38,847 bases of DNA from Desulfurococcales archaeon (GTDB lineage: Archaea > Thermoproteota > Thermoprotei_A > Sulfolobales > Desulfurococcaceae), in the NCBI GenBank assembly GCA_027028545.1, contig JALVIT010000052.1:1-38847 (forward strand), given 5' to 3'. Positions 16,396 through 23,883 of this stretch are shown one piece after another. The notes beneath the pieces are model-generated. The model was not told the DNA's origin. It was given only the letters and a program-made list of their open reading frames with translations, and made no database searches. Position numbers and translations under genes: made by a program. Each line of letters begins with the position of its first letter. The first letter of the stretch is position 1.

Positions 16396-16432
16396 CTCCC
16401 CTTTTCAGTATTCCAGCTAGGTGGTATGTGTA

Positions 16433-17386
16433 TTGGCTAGGAATATAGTGTTTGGACCGGTTCCCTCACGTAGACTGGGCTATAGCCTCGGTGTTAATAA
16501 CGTCTTCGATAAATATTGCACATATTCATGCATATATTGCCAGGCTGGGCTTACGACCAGGCTTATAGTTGAGCGTAGAAGATTCTACGATCCCTATAAA
16601 CTAGCTGAAACCGTTGTTAAAGCAGCTAGAGAGAGGGACCCAGATGTTATCTCCTTCGTCCCAAACGGTGAGCCAACCCTAGATATCAATCTTGGTTTAG
16701 AGGCTAAACTTATACGTCAGGAGATAGATAAGCCATTAGCCGTCTTCACCAATTCATCCCTACTACATATGGATGATGTAGTTAGTGATCTGACGTATTT
16801 CGACATAGTATCTGTAAAGGTTGATACAGTATATGAGGAGACATGGAGAAGACTTAACAGGCCACATCCCGCCCTCAACCTAAACCTAATACTTAACTCG
16901 ATTAGGGATTTCACAAAGACGTATAAAGGGAAGGTTATTACTGAGACAATGATCGTGGCTGGAGTAAATGATCGTGTAGAGGAGTATTTAGGCATAACAT
17001 CCTTCCTCAAGGAGCTGAGGATCGATAAGGCATATATTCAGATACCGGTCCGACCACCTGCTGAGAAATGGGTTAAACCACCTAGGGAAGAGGAAATTTT
17101 GAAGGCATATAGGGTCTTTATAGAAGCTCTTGGCGAAGATAGAGTCGGATTGCTAACCGCTACAGAGCCTAGCACGTTTAAATTCAGTAATGATCTTGTG
17201 AGGGATATAGCTAATACGATCTATGTTCATCCGATTAGGCTTGAATACGTCTATGAACTAGCTAGAGGTAAAGGAGCTGATCCTAGTAGGGTTATACATG
17301 AGTTACTAGATAAGGGATACGCTATAATAATTGAGTATATGGGCGATAAATTCCTAGTGGCCAGATCGCATAGCCGTCCACGATAA
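16433..17386 (+). CDS. Radical SAM protein, COG0731-like
   Basis: The protein opens with NIVFGPVPSRRLGYSLGVN, the typical start of a widespread archaeal and bacterial radical SAM family. The [4Fe-4S] site CTYSCIYC (C-x3-C-x2-C) follows, then FVPNGEPTLD, corresponding to the GGE/GEP motif that contacts SAM. It would cleave SAM to a 5'-deoxyadenosyl radical; the substrate is unknown. A C-terminal stretch of about 70 residues (YVYELARGKGADPSRVIHELLDKGY) looks like a small winged helix. The longest frame begins at GTG 16421, but AGGTGG lies eight bases before TTG 16433, which gives the normal family N-terminus and is preferred. The gene stands alone, divergent from the MoxR operon. Confidence 0.88.
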   Translation: MARNIVFGPVPSRRLGYSLGVNNVFDKYCTYSCIYCQAGLTTRLIVERRRFYDPYKLAETVVKAARERDPDVISFVPNGEPTLDINLGLEAKLIRQEIDKPLAVFTNSSLLHMDDVVSDLTYFDIVSVKVDTVYEETWRRLNRPHPALNLNLILNSIRDFTKTYKGKVITETMIVAGVNDRVEEYLGITSFLKELRIDKAYIQIPVRPPAEKWVKPPREEEILKAYRVFIEALGEDRVGLLTATEPSTFKFSNDLVRDIANTIYVHPIRLEYVYELARGKGADPSRVIHELLDKGYAIIIEYMGDKFLVARSHSRPR

Positions 17387-17457
17387 AATATATTCTCTCA
17401 ATACGTAATACTATAGTTTAGAGGCTATAGGACTAGCATAGACATTGATGTGGGGGG

Positions 17458-18018
17458 ATGTATTTGAAGCCAGCTGTAATAGTTATAGATATGTTAAAGG
17501 AGTTCGTTTATGGTAGGCTCCGTAGCCCCCAAGCTCAGGAGATTATACCAGTTATTAAGAGGATCATTGATCATGCCCATAATAGAGATATCCCGGTAAT
17601 ATATGTTGCCGATCGGCACTTCCCGGTCGACCATGAGCTTAAAGTTTGGGGTGTCCACGCTCTACACGATAGTTCGGAGTCTGAAATTATCGATGAATTG
17701 AAGCCTGGTAGTAAAGACTATGTATTGTATAAGAGGAGCTATAGTGGTTTTAGAGATACCGGTTTAGACATGTTATTGAGGGATCTAGGGGTTGACACAG
17801 TTGTGTTGACCGGTATACATACACACATATGTGTGCTACATACAGCATGGGATGCCTTCTACCATGGATATAACATTTTAGTTGTTAGGGATGGCGTTGC
17901 AGCATTCAGTAGGGAGGATCACGAATATGCTCTAAAGTATATGGAGAAGGTTTACGGTGCAAAGATAGTTGAATCCGGTGAGGTGTTGAAGCTATTAGAG
18001 GGGTCGATGAAGGATTAA
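17458..18018 (+). CDS. Isochorismatase-fold cysteine hydrolase, nicotinamidase-like
   Basis: The 186 residues carry the catalytic triad of the family: Asp11 (VIVIDML), Lys92 (YKRSYSGF) and Cys125 (GIHTHICVLHTA). A likely metal site Asp52-x-His54 with His67 (ADRHFPVDH, then WGVHAL) matches the Asp-His-His zinc site of archaeal nicotinamidases. The probable reaction is nicotinamide to nicotinic acid plus ammonia in NAD salvage. A related amidase (for example N-carbamoylsarcosine amidase-like) remains possible, because the region between the metal ligands is short. ATG 17458 follows a GGGGGG run; TTG 17464 is an alternative. A winged-helix frame overlaps or follows its 3' end in the -1 frame. 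Confidence 0.82.
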   Translation: MYLKPAVIVIDMLKEFVYGRLRSPQAQEIIPVIKRIIDHAHNRDIPVIYVADRHFPVDHELKVWGVHALHDSSESEIIDELKPGSKDYVLYKRSYSGFRDTGLDMLLRDLGVDTVVLTGIHTHICVLHTAWDAFYHGYNILVVRDGVAAFSREDHEYALKYMEKVYGAKIVESGEVLKLLEGSMKD

Positions 18019-18020
18019 AT

Positions 18021-18596
18021 ATAGAGGATCTGAAGAGGTTAATACATAGGATTGACCTAGGAGGCGAAGAACTATGCTATACTCTAGCTCTACTCCTACT
18101 ATATAGAGACTACAAATGTATTGGTAGGATAAATGCATCAAAAATCCTAGGCTTAACCGAGAGGGTGGCTAGAAGACTAATATATGTACTCCTCGAAAAG
18201 GGGTTTTTAGAGAAGGTTAATCAGAGATATTGTTATAGGGGGGAACCGATCTTTGATAAAATAACTATTATGAGGAGGGATTTAAAGGATAGGATATTAA
18301 CGGTATATAGTGGTTTCTCAAATACACTCTTGAAGTCTATCCTTAAAAGATATATGTTTTTCCGGGATCAATTGATAATTCTAACCGGTGATCCAGAGGT
18401 ATTCGAGATCTTTGGATTCATGGTCTCTAATAAGCTCTATATCCCCGGCTTACCGGATAATCTCTACGCGAAATATGTGGAGATCCTAAACCAATATGAG
18501 ATAATTCATAACTCTATATTCATCGTATGGAATAATTATAGGAAGTATATAGATGATGCTAAGATGCTGATCGCCATCGTGAAGACCCTCGGTTAA
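18021..18596 (+). CDS. Winged-helix protein with unresolved start
   Basis: An open frame runs from 17982 to 18596. Its encoded helix-turn-helix begins well before the first ordinary start (GTG 18165): EELCYTLALLLLYRDYKC, then GRINASKILGLTERVARRL and IYVLLEKGFLEKV form a complete winged-helix domain. No ATG, GTG or TTG lies in frame between 17982 and 18165. Translation must therefore begin at a rare codon (ATA 18021, CTG 18030), by coupling or frameshifting from the preceding hydrolase gene (its -1 frame), or the sequence holds an error. The start given is nominal. The C-terminal 120 residues are an unrecognised alpha/beta domain. A DNA-binding regulator, perhaps of its NAD-salvage neighbour, is a reasonable guess. 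Confidence 0.6.
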   Translation: MEDLKRLIHRIDLGGEELCYTLALLLLYRDYKCIGRINASKILGLTERVARRLIYVLLEKGFLEKVNQRYCYRGEPIFDKITIMRRDLKDRILTVYSGFSNTLLKSILKRYMFFRDQLIILTGDPEVFEIFGFMVSNKLYIPGLPDNLYAKYVEILNQYEIIHNSIFIVWNNYRKYIDDAKMLIAIVKTLG

Positions 18597-18605
18597 TATC
18601 TTCGA

Positions 18606-19367
18606 TCAAATATATATTGGCGTTAGATACTTTTCGTCCCCATATTCGAAGACAGCTATCTTTGCTCCATAAACCTTCTCGATCATGTCTATAGCTGACA
18701 ATAGCTTATTCCTCGAACCCCTATATACTATTTCTCCATTATCGATCAATACTATGTTGTCCCCGACTAGGTATGCGAAGAGTATATCATGTGTCGATAA
18801 TACCACCGATTTCTCCCTACCTATACTCCTCAATAGTTTGATTAGACTCGATTTATATCCTATATCTATGTGTGCATCTGGTTCATCAAGTAGTATATAT
18901 TTCGGGTTTTTAACTAGGGATAATGCTATTGTAACCCTTTGAAGCTCACCCATACTCAGCTCCTGCAGCCTCCGATCGATTAAATCTTCTATGTTAAGCA
19001 TCCTAGCAACCCTCTCAACGGCTTCATAATCCTCTCTATCCTCCCAGAAACCCCTCGATACAGGGTATCTGGCTGTTAATAATGCTTCTCTAACTGTTAA
19101 TGGTAGGAGTTCCACTATATCGATCTGTGAGGAATATGAGATCTTCCTCGATAATTCCCTACGTGTATAACTGGTTAGCTCCCTACCATCGATCACTATA
19201 CTCCCCTTATATCCTAGCATACCAATTATTGTTCTGAGGAGGGTTGTCTTCCCCGCACCATTTGGCCCGATTATACACGTTACCCCTCTATCCGTTATAT
19301 CGAGATTTATATTCTTCAAAACCATGTGGTCACCGTATCCGGAATACATTCTTTTGATCACTATCAT
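18606..19367 (-). CDS. ABC importer ATPase, FecE/BtuD type
   Basis: This 253-residue ATPase has Walker A GPNGAGKTT (34-42), Q-loop Gln81, signature LSMGE (137-141), Walker B YILLDEP (157-163) with a D-loop AHID, and a switch His in STHD. These are the features of ATPases that drive iron-siderophore, haem or cobalamin importers. It is the last of three co-directional genes (binding protein, permease, ATPase), 15 bases after the permease. All catalytic residues are intact. The ligand cannot be told from the ATPase. Confidence 0.92.
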   Translation of the reverse strand: MIVIKRMYSGYGDHMVLKNINLDITDRGVTCIIGPNGAGKTTLLRTIIGMLGYKGSIVIDGRELTSYTRRELSRKISYSSQIDIVELLPLTVREALLTARYPVSRGFWEDREDYEAVERVARMLNIEDLIDRRLQELSMGELQRVTIALSLVKNPKYILLDEPDAHIDIGYKSSLIKLLRSIGREKSVVLSTHDILFAYLVGDNIVLIDNGEIVYRGSRNKLLSAIDMIEKVYGAKIAVFEYGDEKYLTPIYI

Positions 19368-19382
19368 GTATAGCCCTCCGGT

Positions 19383-20336
19383 TTATCTGGCTTTAAACCT
19401 CTTATATAGGAGTATTAGGAAGAAGGGGGCTCCAAATACCGATGAGATCGCGCCAGCAGGTATTTCCCCTGTTGTTGATACAAGTATTGTTCTCGAGAGA
19501 GTATCTGTGGTGAGAAGTATTAGTCCTGCCAGTAATCCTGAGAACGGTATCACTATGCGGTTATCCGTTGTCCTAGCTATTAGTCTAGCTATATGTGGTG
19601 ATACGAGCCCTATGAATCCTATTAGTCCGAAGCATCCAACTATTATTGATGACGCCACCCCAGCTGTGATTATTGAATATAGCCTCACTCTACCAGGATC
19701 TACTCCTAGCTGGTAGGCGTAGGTGTCTCCTAGTAGTAGTGTGTTTAGGGGTTTTGCTAGTAGGGGGTATGTTGTGGAGACTATTATAAGGGCGATTATT
19801 GTGTGAGGAAGCCATCTAGGTGATGCGGTGATGAATGAACCCATCAAAATATGTATAGCATACGGCTGCTTCGCCAGGATCATGTATGATAGGAGTATTG
19901 ATGCACCGGAGAATAGAGAGTTTACACCTATACCGGATAATACATATGATATATCACTCCCACCTATAGATTCAGCAATCAACACCGTTAGTGTTAATGC
20001 TATAAGCCCTCCGGTTATAGCCGTTAATGGTACTAGGTATATCTCAACACCTATGAATAAAACTAGTAGATAGACTGAGAACAGTGCTCCACCACCTATC
20101 CCAAGTATATAGTGGTCAACCAATGGATTCTTCAATGAGGATTGGAGATACGCACCTGTAAATCCTAAAACTATACCGGATAATACCGCTTCGAGAACCC
20201 TATTAAACCTATACTCTACAACGAAAATGTTTGCTGGCTTAGGATAGTAGTAGATTAGAATTATCATAGTGACTAACAGTATCAATAATAGGATCATCGT
20301 CGCCGCAGTGAATAATAGTTTATGCCGAGTTATCAC
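19383..20336 (-). CDS. FecCD/BtuC-family ABC permease
   Basis: The 317-residue permease has about nine or ten membrane segments and family signatures. These include FNRVLEAVLSGIVLGFTGAYLQSSLKNPL near the N-terminus (Gly and Gln before the NPL turn) and GLIGFIGLVSPHIARLIA in the cytoplasmic coupling loop. This subfamily imports ferric siderophores, haem, cobalamin and similar metal chelates, working as a dimer with the FecE/BtuD-type ATPase encoded next. Its stop adjoins the binding-protein gene (shared base at 20336). Length and motifs are normal. Confidence 0.92.
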   Translation of the reverse strand: MITRHKLLFTAATMILLLILLVTMIILIYYYPKPANIFVVEYRFNRVLEAVLSGIVLGFTGAYLQSSLKNPLVDHYILGIGGGALFSVYLLVLFIGVEIYLVPLTAITGGLIALTLTVLIAESIGGSDISYVLSGIGVNSLFSGASILLSYMILAKQPYAIHILMGSFITASPRWLPHTIIALIIVSTTYPLLAKPLNTLLLGDTYAYQLGVDPGRVRLYSIITAGVASSIIVGCFGLIGFIGLVSPHIARLIARTTDNRIVIPFSGLLAGLILLTTDTLSRTILVSTTGEIPAGAISSVFGAPFFLILLYKRFKAR

Positions 20337-21466
20337 TATTTCCTCTTCCCCATAATCCTTGATAGGATGTATCCTATACCTATACCTACTATTAGCACTG
20401 CTATTACTATCGTTAAATACAGTATACCCCCATATTCCTCACCCTCTACTCTACTCTTCTGTGTTGTCGAAGTTTTCGTTGTGATTGTTTCGGATTCTTC
20501 AAGCGTTGTAGTTGCCGTTGTTGTTCGACTGCTTGTTTCTGTATTATTATTTGCTATGAAGGGCTTCATAGTATCATATAGGAGTTTAGGTAGTTCCAGT
20601 ATTAATGGCCCCGGTCTTGATAACGCATCCGTAGTCTTCTGATCGAGCACTACTACTGGTTTTCCGAGGTCATATATCCCCGCCTCCCTCAATGTTTCAT
20701 TGCTTATACCCATTGATGCTACAAGTATTATGTCTGGATCCCATTCAGCGATCTCTTCGATGCTTACCGCTTTCCAGCCTATGGTATCCGCTGGATTTAT
20801 GAATCCCAGTCTTGATAGTATATCGTCTATATATGTTGATTTACCAGCTATCCATATCCCATTATATATCCCGACGATTACGAGCACCCTCCACCCATGT
20901 AAGGGGGCTAGTTTTCCCCTATATGTCTGGATGTTTTCCTCCAGCTTGTTTATGAAGTCTTTAACCCTCCCGGTTTTATTAAATATTGTTGCGAGTATGT
21001 CTAGGTCATTATATATGTCCTCAACGGATCTAGAGCTCCCACCGTTTAGATATACTACCGTAATATTATAGTCTTCAAAGGTTTGTAGTAGTGGTTTATG
21101 AGCACCCTTATCTGCCAGAACCAGATCGGGTTTTAGGGATAGTATTTTTTCGACGCTTATAGCAGACCACCAGTATCCCCCTACAGCGGCTATCCCGTGC
21201 TCTCTAGCGTATTTTGATATGTTGAAGTAGTTGTCCGTATACGATATATTATCCATCCCTACAACTCTATCTTCAAGCCCTAAATAGAATATTTCCTCCG
21301 TTATGCTTGGAGCTAATGTTACTATCCTCGCTGGTTTTCCATGTATGGATACTGTTCTACCCAGTGCATCAACCACGTATATATCATCCCTTTCCGAGAG
21401 GGAGATGTTGACCGGGATTATTGACAAGGTAATTATTACCAGTAGGGTTAACACTATGTATTTCAT
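20336..21466 (-). CDS. Membrane-anchored substrate-binding protein of metal-chelate ABC importer
   Basis: The 376 residues start with a signal peptide (IVLTLLVIITLSIIPVNISL). A BtuF/FecB-type binding domain follows: GRTVSIHGKPARIVTLAPSI, then EEIFYLGLEDRVVG and ILSLKPDLVLA. Next comes a Thr/Ser-rich stalk (about 306-340) and a C-terminal TM with a basic tail (about 347-376). Thr/Ser stalks carrying a TM anchor are usual for thermophilic archaeal binding proteins, which have no outer membrane. It would capture an iron chelate, haem or cobalamin outside the cell. ATG 21466 has GGTGA four bases upstream, directly abutting a hairpin at 21475-21491. First gene of the importer operon. Confidence 0.9.
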   Translation of the reverse strand: MKYIVLTLLVIITLSIIPVNISLSERDDIYVVDALGRTVSIHGKPARIVTLAPSITEEIFYLGLEDRVVGMDNISYTDNYFNISKYAREHGIAAVGGYWWSAISVEKILSLKPDLVLADKGAHKPLLQTFEDYNITVVYLNGGSSRSVEDIYNDLDILATIFNKTGRVKDFINKLEENIQTYRGKLAPLHGWRVLVIVGIYNGIWIAGKSTYIDDILSRLGFINPADTIGWKAVSIEEIAEWDPDIILVASMGISNETLREAGIYDLGKPVVVLDQKTTDALSRPGPLILELPKLLYDTMKPFIANNNTETSSRTTTATTTLEESETITTKTSTTQKSRVEGEEYGGILYLTIVIAVLIVGIGIGYILSRIMGKRK

Positions 21467-21474
21467 CCTATCAC

Positions 21475-21491
21475 CTGGACGCTTTGTCCAG
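21475..21491 (-). promoter_or_regulatory. Inverted repeat at the start of the ABC-importer transcript
   Basis: CTGGAC, five bases, GTCCAG: a perfect six-base-pair inverted repeat. On the minus strand its last base is also the first G of the GGTGA ribosome binding site, and the repeat lies where a TATA-like element at 21512-21520 predicts transcription to begin (near 21490). It could be an operator for a metal-responsive repressor or an RNA hairpin controlling access to the ribosome binding site. Confidence 0.45.
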
Positions 21492-21511
21492 TTAGATTAA
21501 TGTGGTAATGG

Positions 21512-21520
21512 ATAATAAGT
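21512..21520 (-). promoter_or_regulatory. TATA-like element for ABC importer operon
   Basis: On the minus strand ACTTATTAT sits about 26 bases before the outer edge of the inverted repeat. This would start the transcript at or near the repeat itself. Confidence 0.35.
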
Positions 21521-21592
21521 ATTTCTCAAAGTCATGTATAGTGAAAAATATTTACAACGCCATATAGAGAATATTTAATGGGTTGATTGTAG

Positions 21593-22387
21593 ATGGGTAT
21601 AGGTGTGAAGGGTTTATCGATAATAGTTTTAACATTATTGGTTTACACAGTGCTGACACCTATAGTCGTATATGGGACTTCTGTATGTGGATTATTTAGT
21701 AAGGGTGATAAGTTAACCTACGAAATGGTTCATCGAACTGAACTGGGTGTTTATCGGGAATACTATACTGTAAGGTTTGAGGACGTATTCCAATCCTCTC
21801 AAGGTATGATGTATATAATGAGGATCGAGTATCATGGTGTTAGTGACCGTGAGAAGAAAATTAGTGCTCCATGCTATAACCTACCGGATTATGTCCCAGC
21901 CCTTATAGAGGATATTAATGATTTTAAAGCTAAGGGTGTTGGTAGTGTATCTGAACCCCTCCCATTATTTGATCTAATACCTCCATCCGGTAAGGAGGTC
22001 GTTACATATACTACTATACGCGTATCCCTAGTATCATCTACGGAGTATGTATTAAACATCTCTAAAGGAAAGTATAGTATTAGAGCCCTAATGGTTAGAG
22101 GAAAGTATAAGGAGTATGATGTCGAGGGATTCATAACCGATAATACCGGGTTACTCCTAAAACTATCATTCATAGATCGTTATAGTAGGAGAGTTGTATA
22201 CGAGGTTGAACTGGACTATTTTTCATCAATGGATAAACTCGTTGGCGGAGGCACCGGTGGTTCATCTGTTGGAGGTTTCAATATTTGGGATTACTTACCT
22301 ATGATATTCATAGTAGCGCTTGTGATTGTATCGATAATAATTATAGTAATTGTTATTAGAAGGGTTACTAGGATAATTGGATACTAG
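21593..22387 (+). CDS. Secreted protein with Gly-rich linker and C-terminal membrane anchor
   Basis: No family recognised. The 264 residues have an N-terminal signal peptide (IIVLTLLVYTVLTPIVVYG) and a beta-rich domain with two cysteines (SVCGLFSKGDKLTYEM and SAPCYNLPDY) that may form a disulphide. A glycine-rich linker (about 218-228) and a C-terminal TM (IFIVALVIVSIIIIVIVI) with a basic end follow. This is a typical archaeal surface protein: an outer domain on a flexible linker held by one helix. It diverges from the ABC importer across about 125 bases and is followed 12 bases later by dphB. A role in binding or sensing is possible but not shown. Confidence 0.7.
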   Translation: MGIGVKGLSIIVLTLLVYTVLTPIVVYGTSVCGLFSKGDKLTYEMVHRTELGVYREYYTVRFEDVFQSSQGMMYIMRIEYHGVSDREKKISAPCYNLPDYVPALIEDINDFKAKGVGSVSEPLPLFDLIPPSGKEVVTYTTIRVSLVSSTEYVLNISKGKYSIRALMVRGKYKEYDVEGFITDNTGLLLKLSFIDRYSRRVVYEVELDYFSSMDKLVGGGTGGSSVGGFNIWDYLPMIFIVALVIVSIIIIVIVIRRVTRIIGY

Positions 22388-22399
22388 GATTGATGGGTA

Positions 22400-23221
22400 A
22401 TGCTATACTTCATAGGTTTAGGATTAAACCCTAAATCACTGACAATTGAAGCGTTAGAGATCCTTAGGAGGGTTGAAACAGTATATATTGATAGATATAC
22501 GAGTATAATTCCAAGATTCGATCCATCGATCATAAAACGGTATTGTAGTGGCTGCCGCATAGTTTTTGCCGATCGGAACATGTTTGAGGGATACGGTGTT
22601 AAGAATATTGTAGATGAAGCCTCCGCGAGGGATGTAGCGATCCTAGTACCCGGCGACCCCTTCATAGCTACAACGCATGAGATCATCCGCTTAGAGGCTT
22701 TGAAGAAGGGTGTAGGGGTTAAGGTTGTTCATAATGCATCTATATACTCCGCTGCTGCTTCAGCTACTGGTTTACAGGCTTATCGTTTCGGTAAGACAGT
22801 TACACTAGTGTATCCGGATGCTTTTAAACCCTATAGTGTCTTGGAGACTATACGTGGTAATCTTGATCGTAGACTCCATACTCTGGTCCTCCTAGATATT
22901 CGTGTTGATGAGGAGCGTTTTATGAGTATTGATGAGGCTGTAGAGATCCTTCGGGAGCTTGACGAGGAGGATTCTCTATCGAGTGTCCTTGGTGTTGGTT
23001 TAGCCCGTGTCGGTTCTGATGAGGAGGTTATACATGCTGACCTACTCTATGATCTTGGCAGATACACCTATCCTCCACCACCTCATTCGATAATTGTCGT
23101 CGCCGATCCCCATCCGGTTGAGCTTGAATCTCTATATTACGTGTGTGGTTTACCTAGGGGGTTGTTTGAGGAGTTTTCCCGGGGGGAGATGAACCTTGGT
23201 AGTTCCCTTGTCGTCTCATAG
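22400..23221 (+). CDS. dphB: Diphthine synthase
   Basis: The 273-residue protein matches diphthine synthase throughout: MLYFIGLGLNPKSLTIEALE at the N-terminus, VYIDRYTS, VPGDPFIATTHEII, the VVHNASIYSAAASATGLQAY segment, and PHSIIVVADPHPVE near the end. It methylates the modified histidine of elongation factor 2 with SAM, the second step of diphthamide synthesis, and is found in archaea and eukaryotes but not bacteria. The SAM-dependent tetrapyrrole-methylase-type fold is complete. Its 3' end overlaps the convergent 246-residue gene by 85 bases, covering the last 27 residues, which follow a usual family ending (YYVCGLPRG). Confidence 0.95.
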   Translation: MLYFIGLGLNPKSLTIEALEILRRVETVYIDRYTSIIPRFDPSIIKRYCSGCRIVFADRNMFEGYGVKNIVDEASARDVAILVPGDPFIATTHEIIRLEALKKGVGVKVVHNASIYSAAASATGLQAYRFGKTVTLVYPDAFKPYSVLETIRGNLDRRLHTLVLLDIRVDEERFMSIDEAVEILRELDEEDSLSSVLGVGLARVGSDEEVIHADLLYDLGRYTYPPPPHSIIVVADPHPVELESLYYVCGLPRGLFEEFSRGEMNLGSSLVVS

Positions 23222-23877
23222 TATTCTATAGCTTCCCTTGATAGGAGTTTTCTGAGTATCTTTACTATCCGTGCTGTATTGTATATTGTTGTGGTTGTGT
23301 ATGCTATGAATAATCCCTCAACCATTTCTTCATTCTTGGGATCTGGTAGATATGCTTCAACCCTCGAAATCTTTATCCTTACACCATCGACCTCCTTATA
23401 GAATAGCCTCTCCCTCTCCCTCCATAATAGTATCGGTGTATACTCCTTCCTCCCAACCCCCCTTATAGGGTCTAGTATAGATATTGTAGCATACTTATCC
23501 AGCCTTCTCAATACCAGGTATTTCCTATTGATCCTATAGATCGCTGCAAATGGGGGTGCCGGTGATTCCAGTAGTTCCACATGTTTTAGATCAAACTCTT
23601 CAGACACTATCTTCGCTGTTCTATAGAATTCTAACGCTTGTCTATACACCTTCTTTGCCTCGTGCACAGCATACACTACCACCAATACCGTTAATGGTAG
23701 GAATACGTATATTATCACGTCGATTATTGAGCTAACGAGCTCCCCCCTAAGGATCCCGAAGGCTATTAATCCCGCTATAGCTAGTATTGATACTATAACC
23801 TCTCCAACAACTACCACATATGATAGAGTCATTGAACGGATCGTTGAAGCGTATGCCTCCGGCTCCTCCGTCAGCAT
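23137..23877 (-). CDS. Unknown two-TM protein downstream of the large surface protein
   Basis: No family recognised. The 246 residues have a short N-terminus, a pair of TM helices (about 18-44 and 50-72), a coiled helix (EAKKVYRQALEFYRTAKIV), and a cytoplasmic alpha/beta domain of roughly 150 residues. It begins seven bases after the stop of the 1195-residue surface protein and is presumably on the same transcript. The last 27 residues are encoded antisense to dphB; this hydrophilic tail is probably dispensable, and the true protein could be considered about 220 residues plus tail. It may be a membrane partner of the surface protein. Confidence 0.6.
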   Translation of the reverse strand: MLTEEPEAYASTIRSMTLSYVVVVGEVIVSILAIAGLIAFGILRGELVSSIIDVIIYVFLPLTVLVVVYAVHEAKKVYRQALEFYRTAKIVSEEFDLKHVELLESPAPPFAAIYRINRKYLVLRRLDKYATISILDPIRGVGRKEYTPILLWRERERLFYKEVDGVRIKISRVEAYLPDPKNEEMVEGLFIAYTTTTIYNTARIVKILRKLLSREAIEYYETTRELPRFISPRENSSNNPLGKPHT

Positions 23878-23883
23878 ATCCGT

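Noticed and set aside
18165-18596. GTG 18165 as the start of the winged-helix gene
   Set aside because: It would cut the helix-turn-helix in half; the missing half is encoded in frame upstream.
20336-20450. C-terminal TM of the binding protein as an archaeosortase signal
   Set aside because: It has a Thr/Ser stalk, TM and KRK end but no conserved short motif before the helix; such anchors are common and need no sortase.
21467-21592. Cobalamin riboswitch ahead of the ABC importer
   Set aside because: The leader predicted from the promoter is only about 25 bases, far too short; only a simple hairpin is present.
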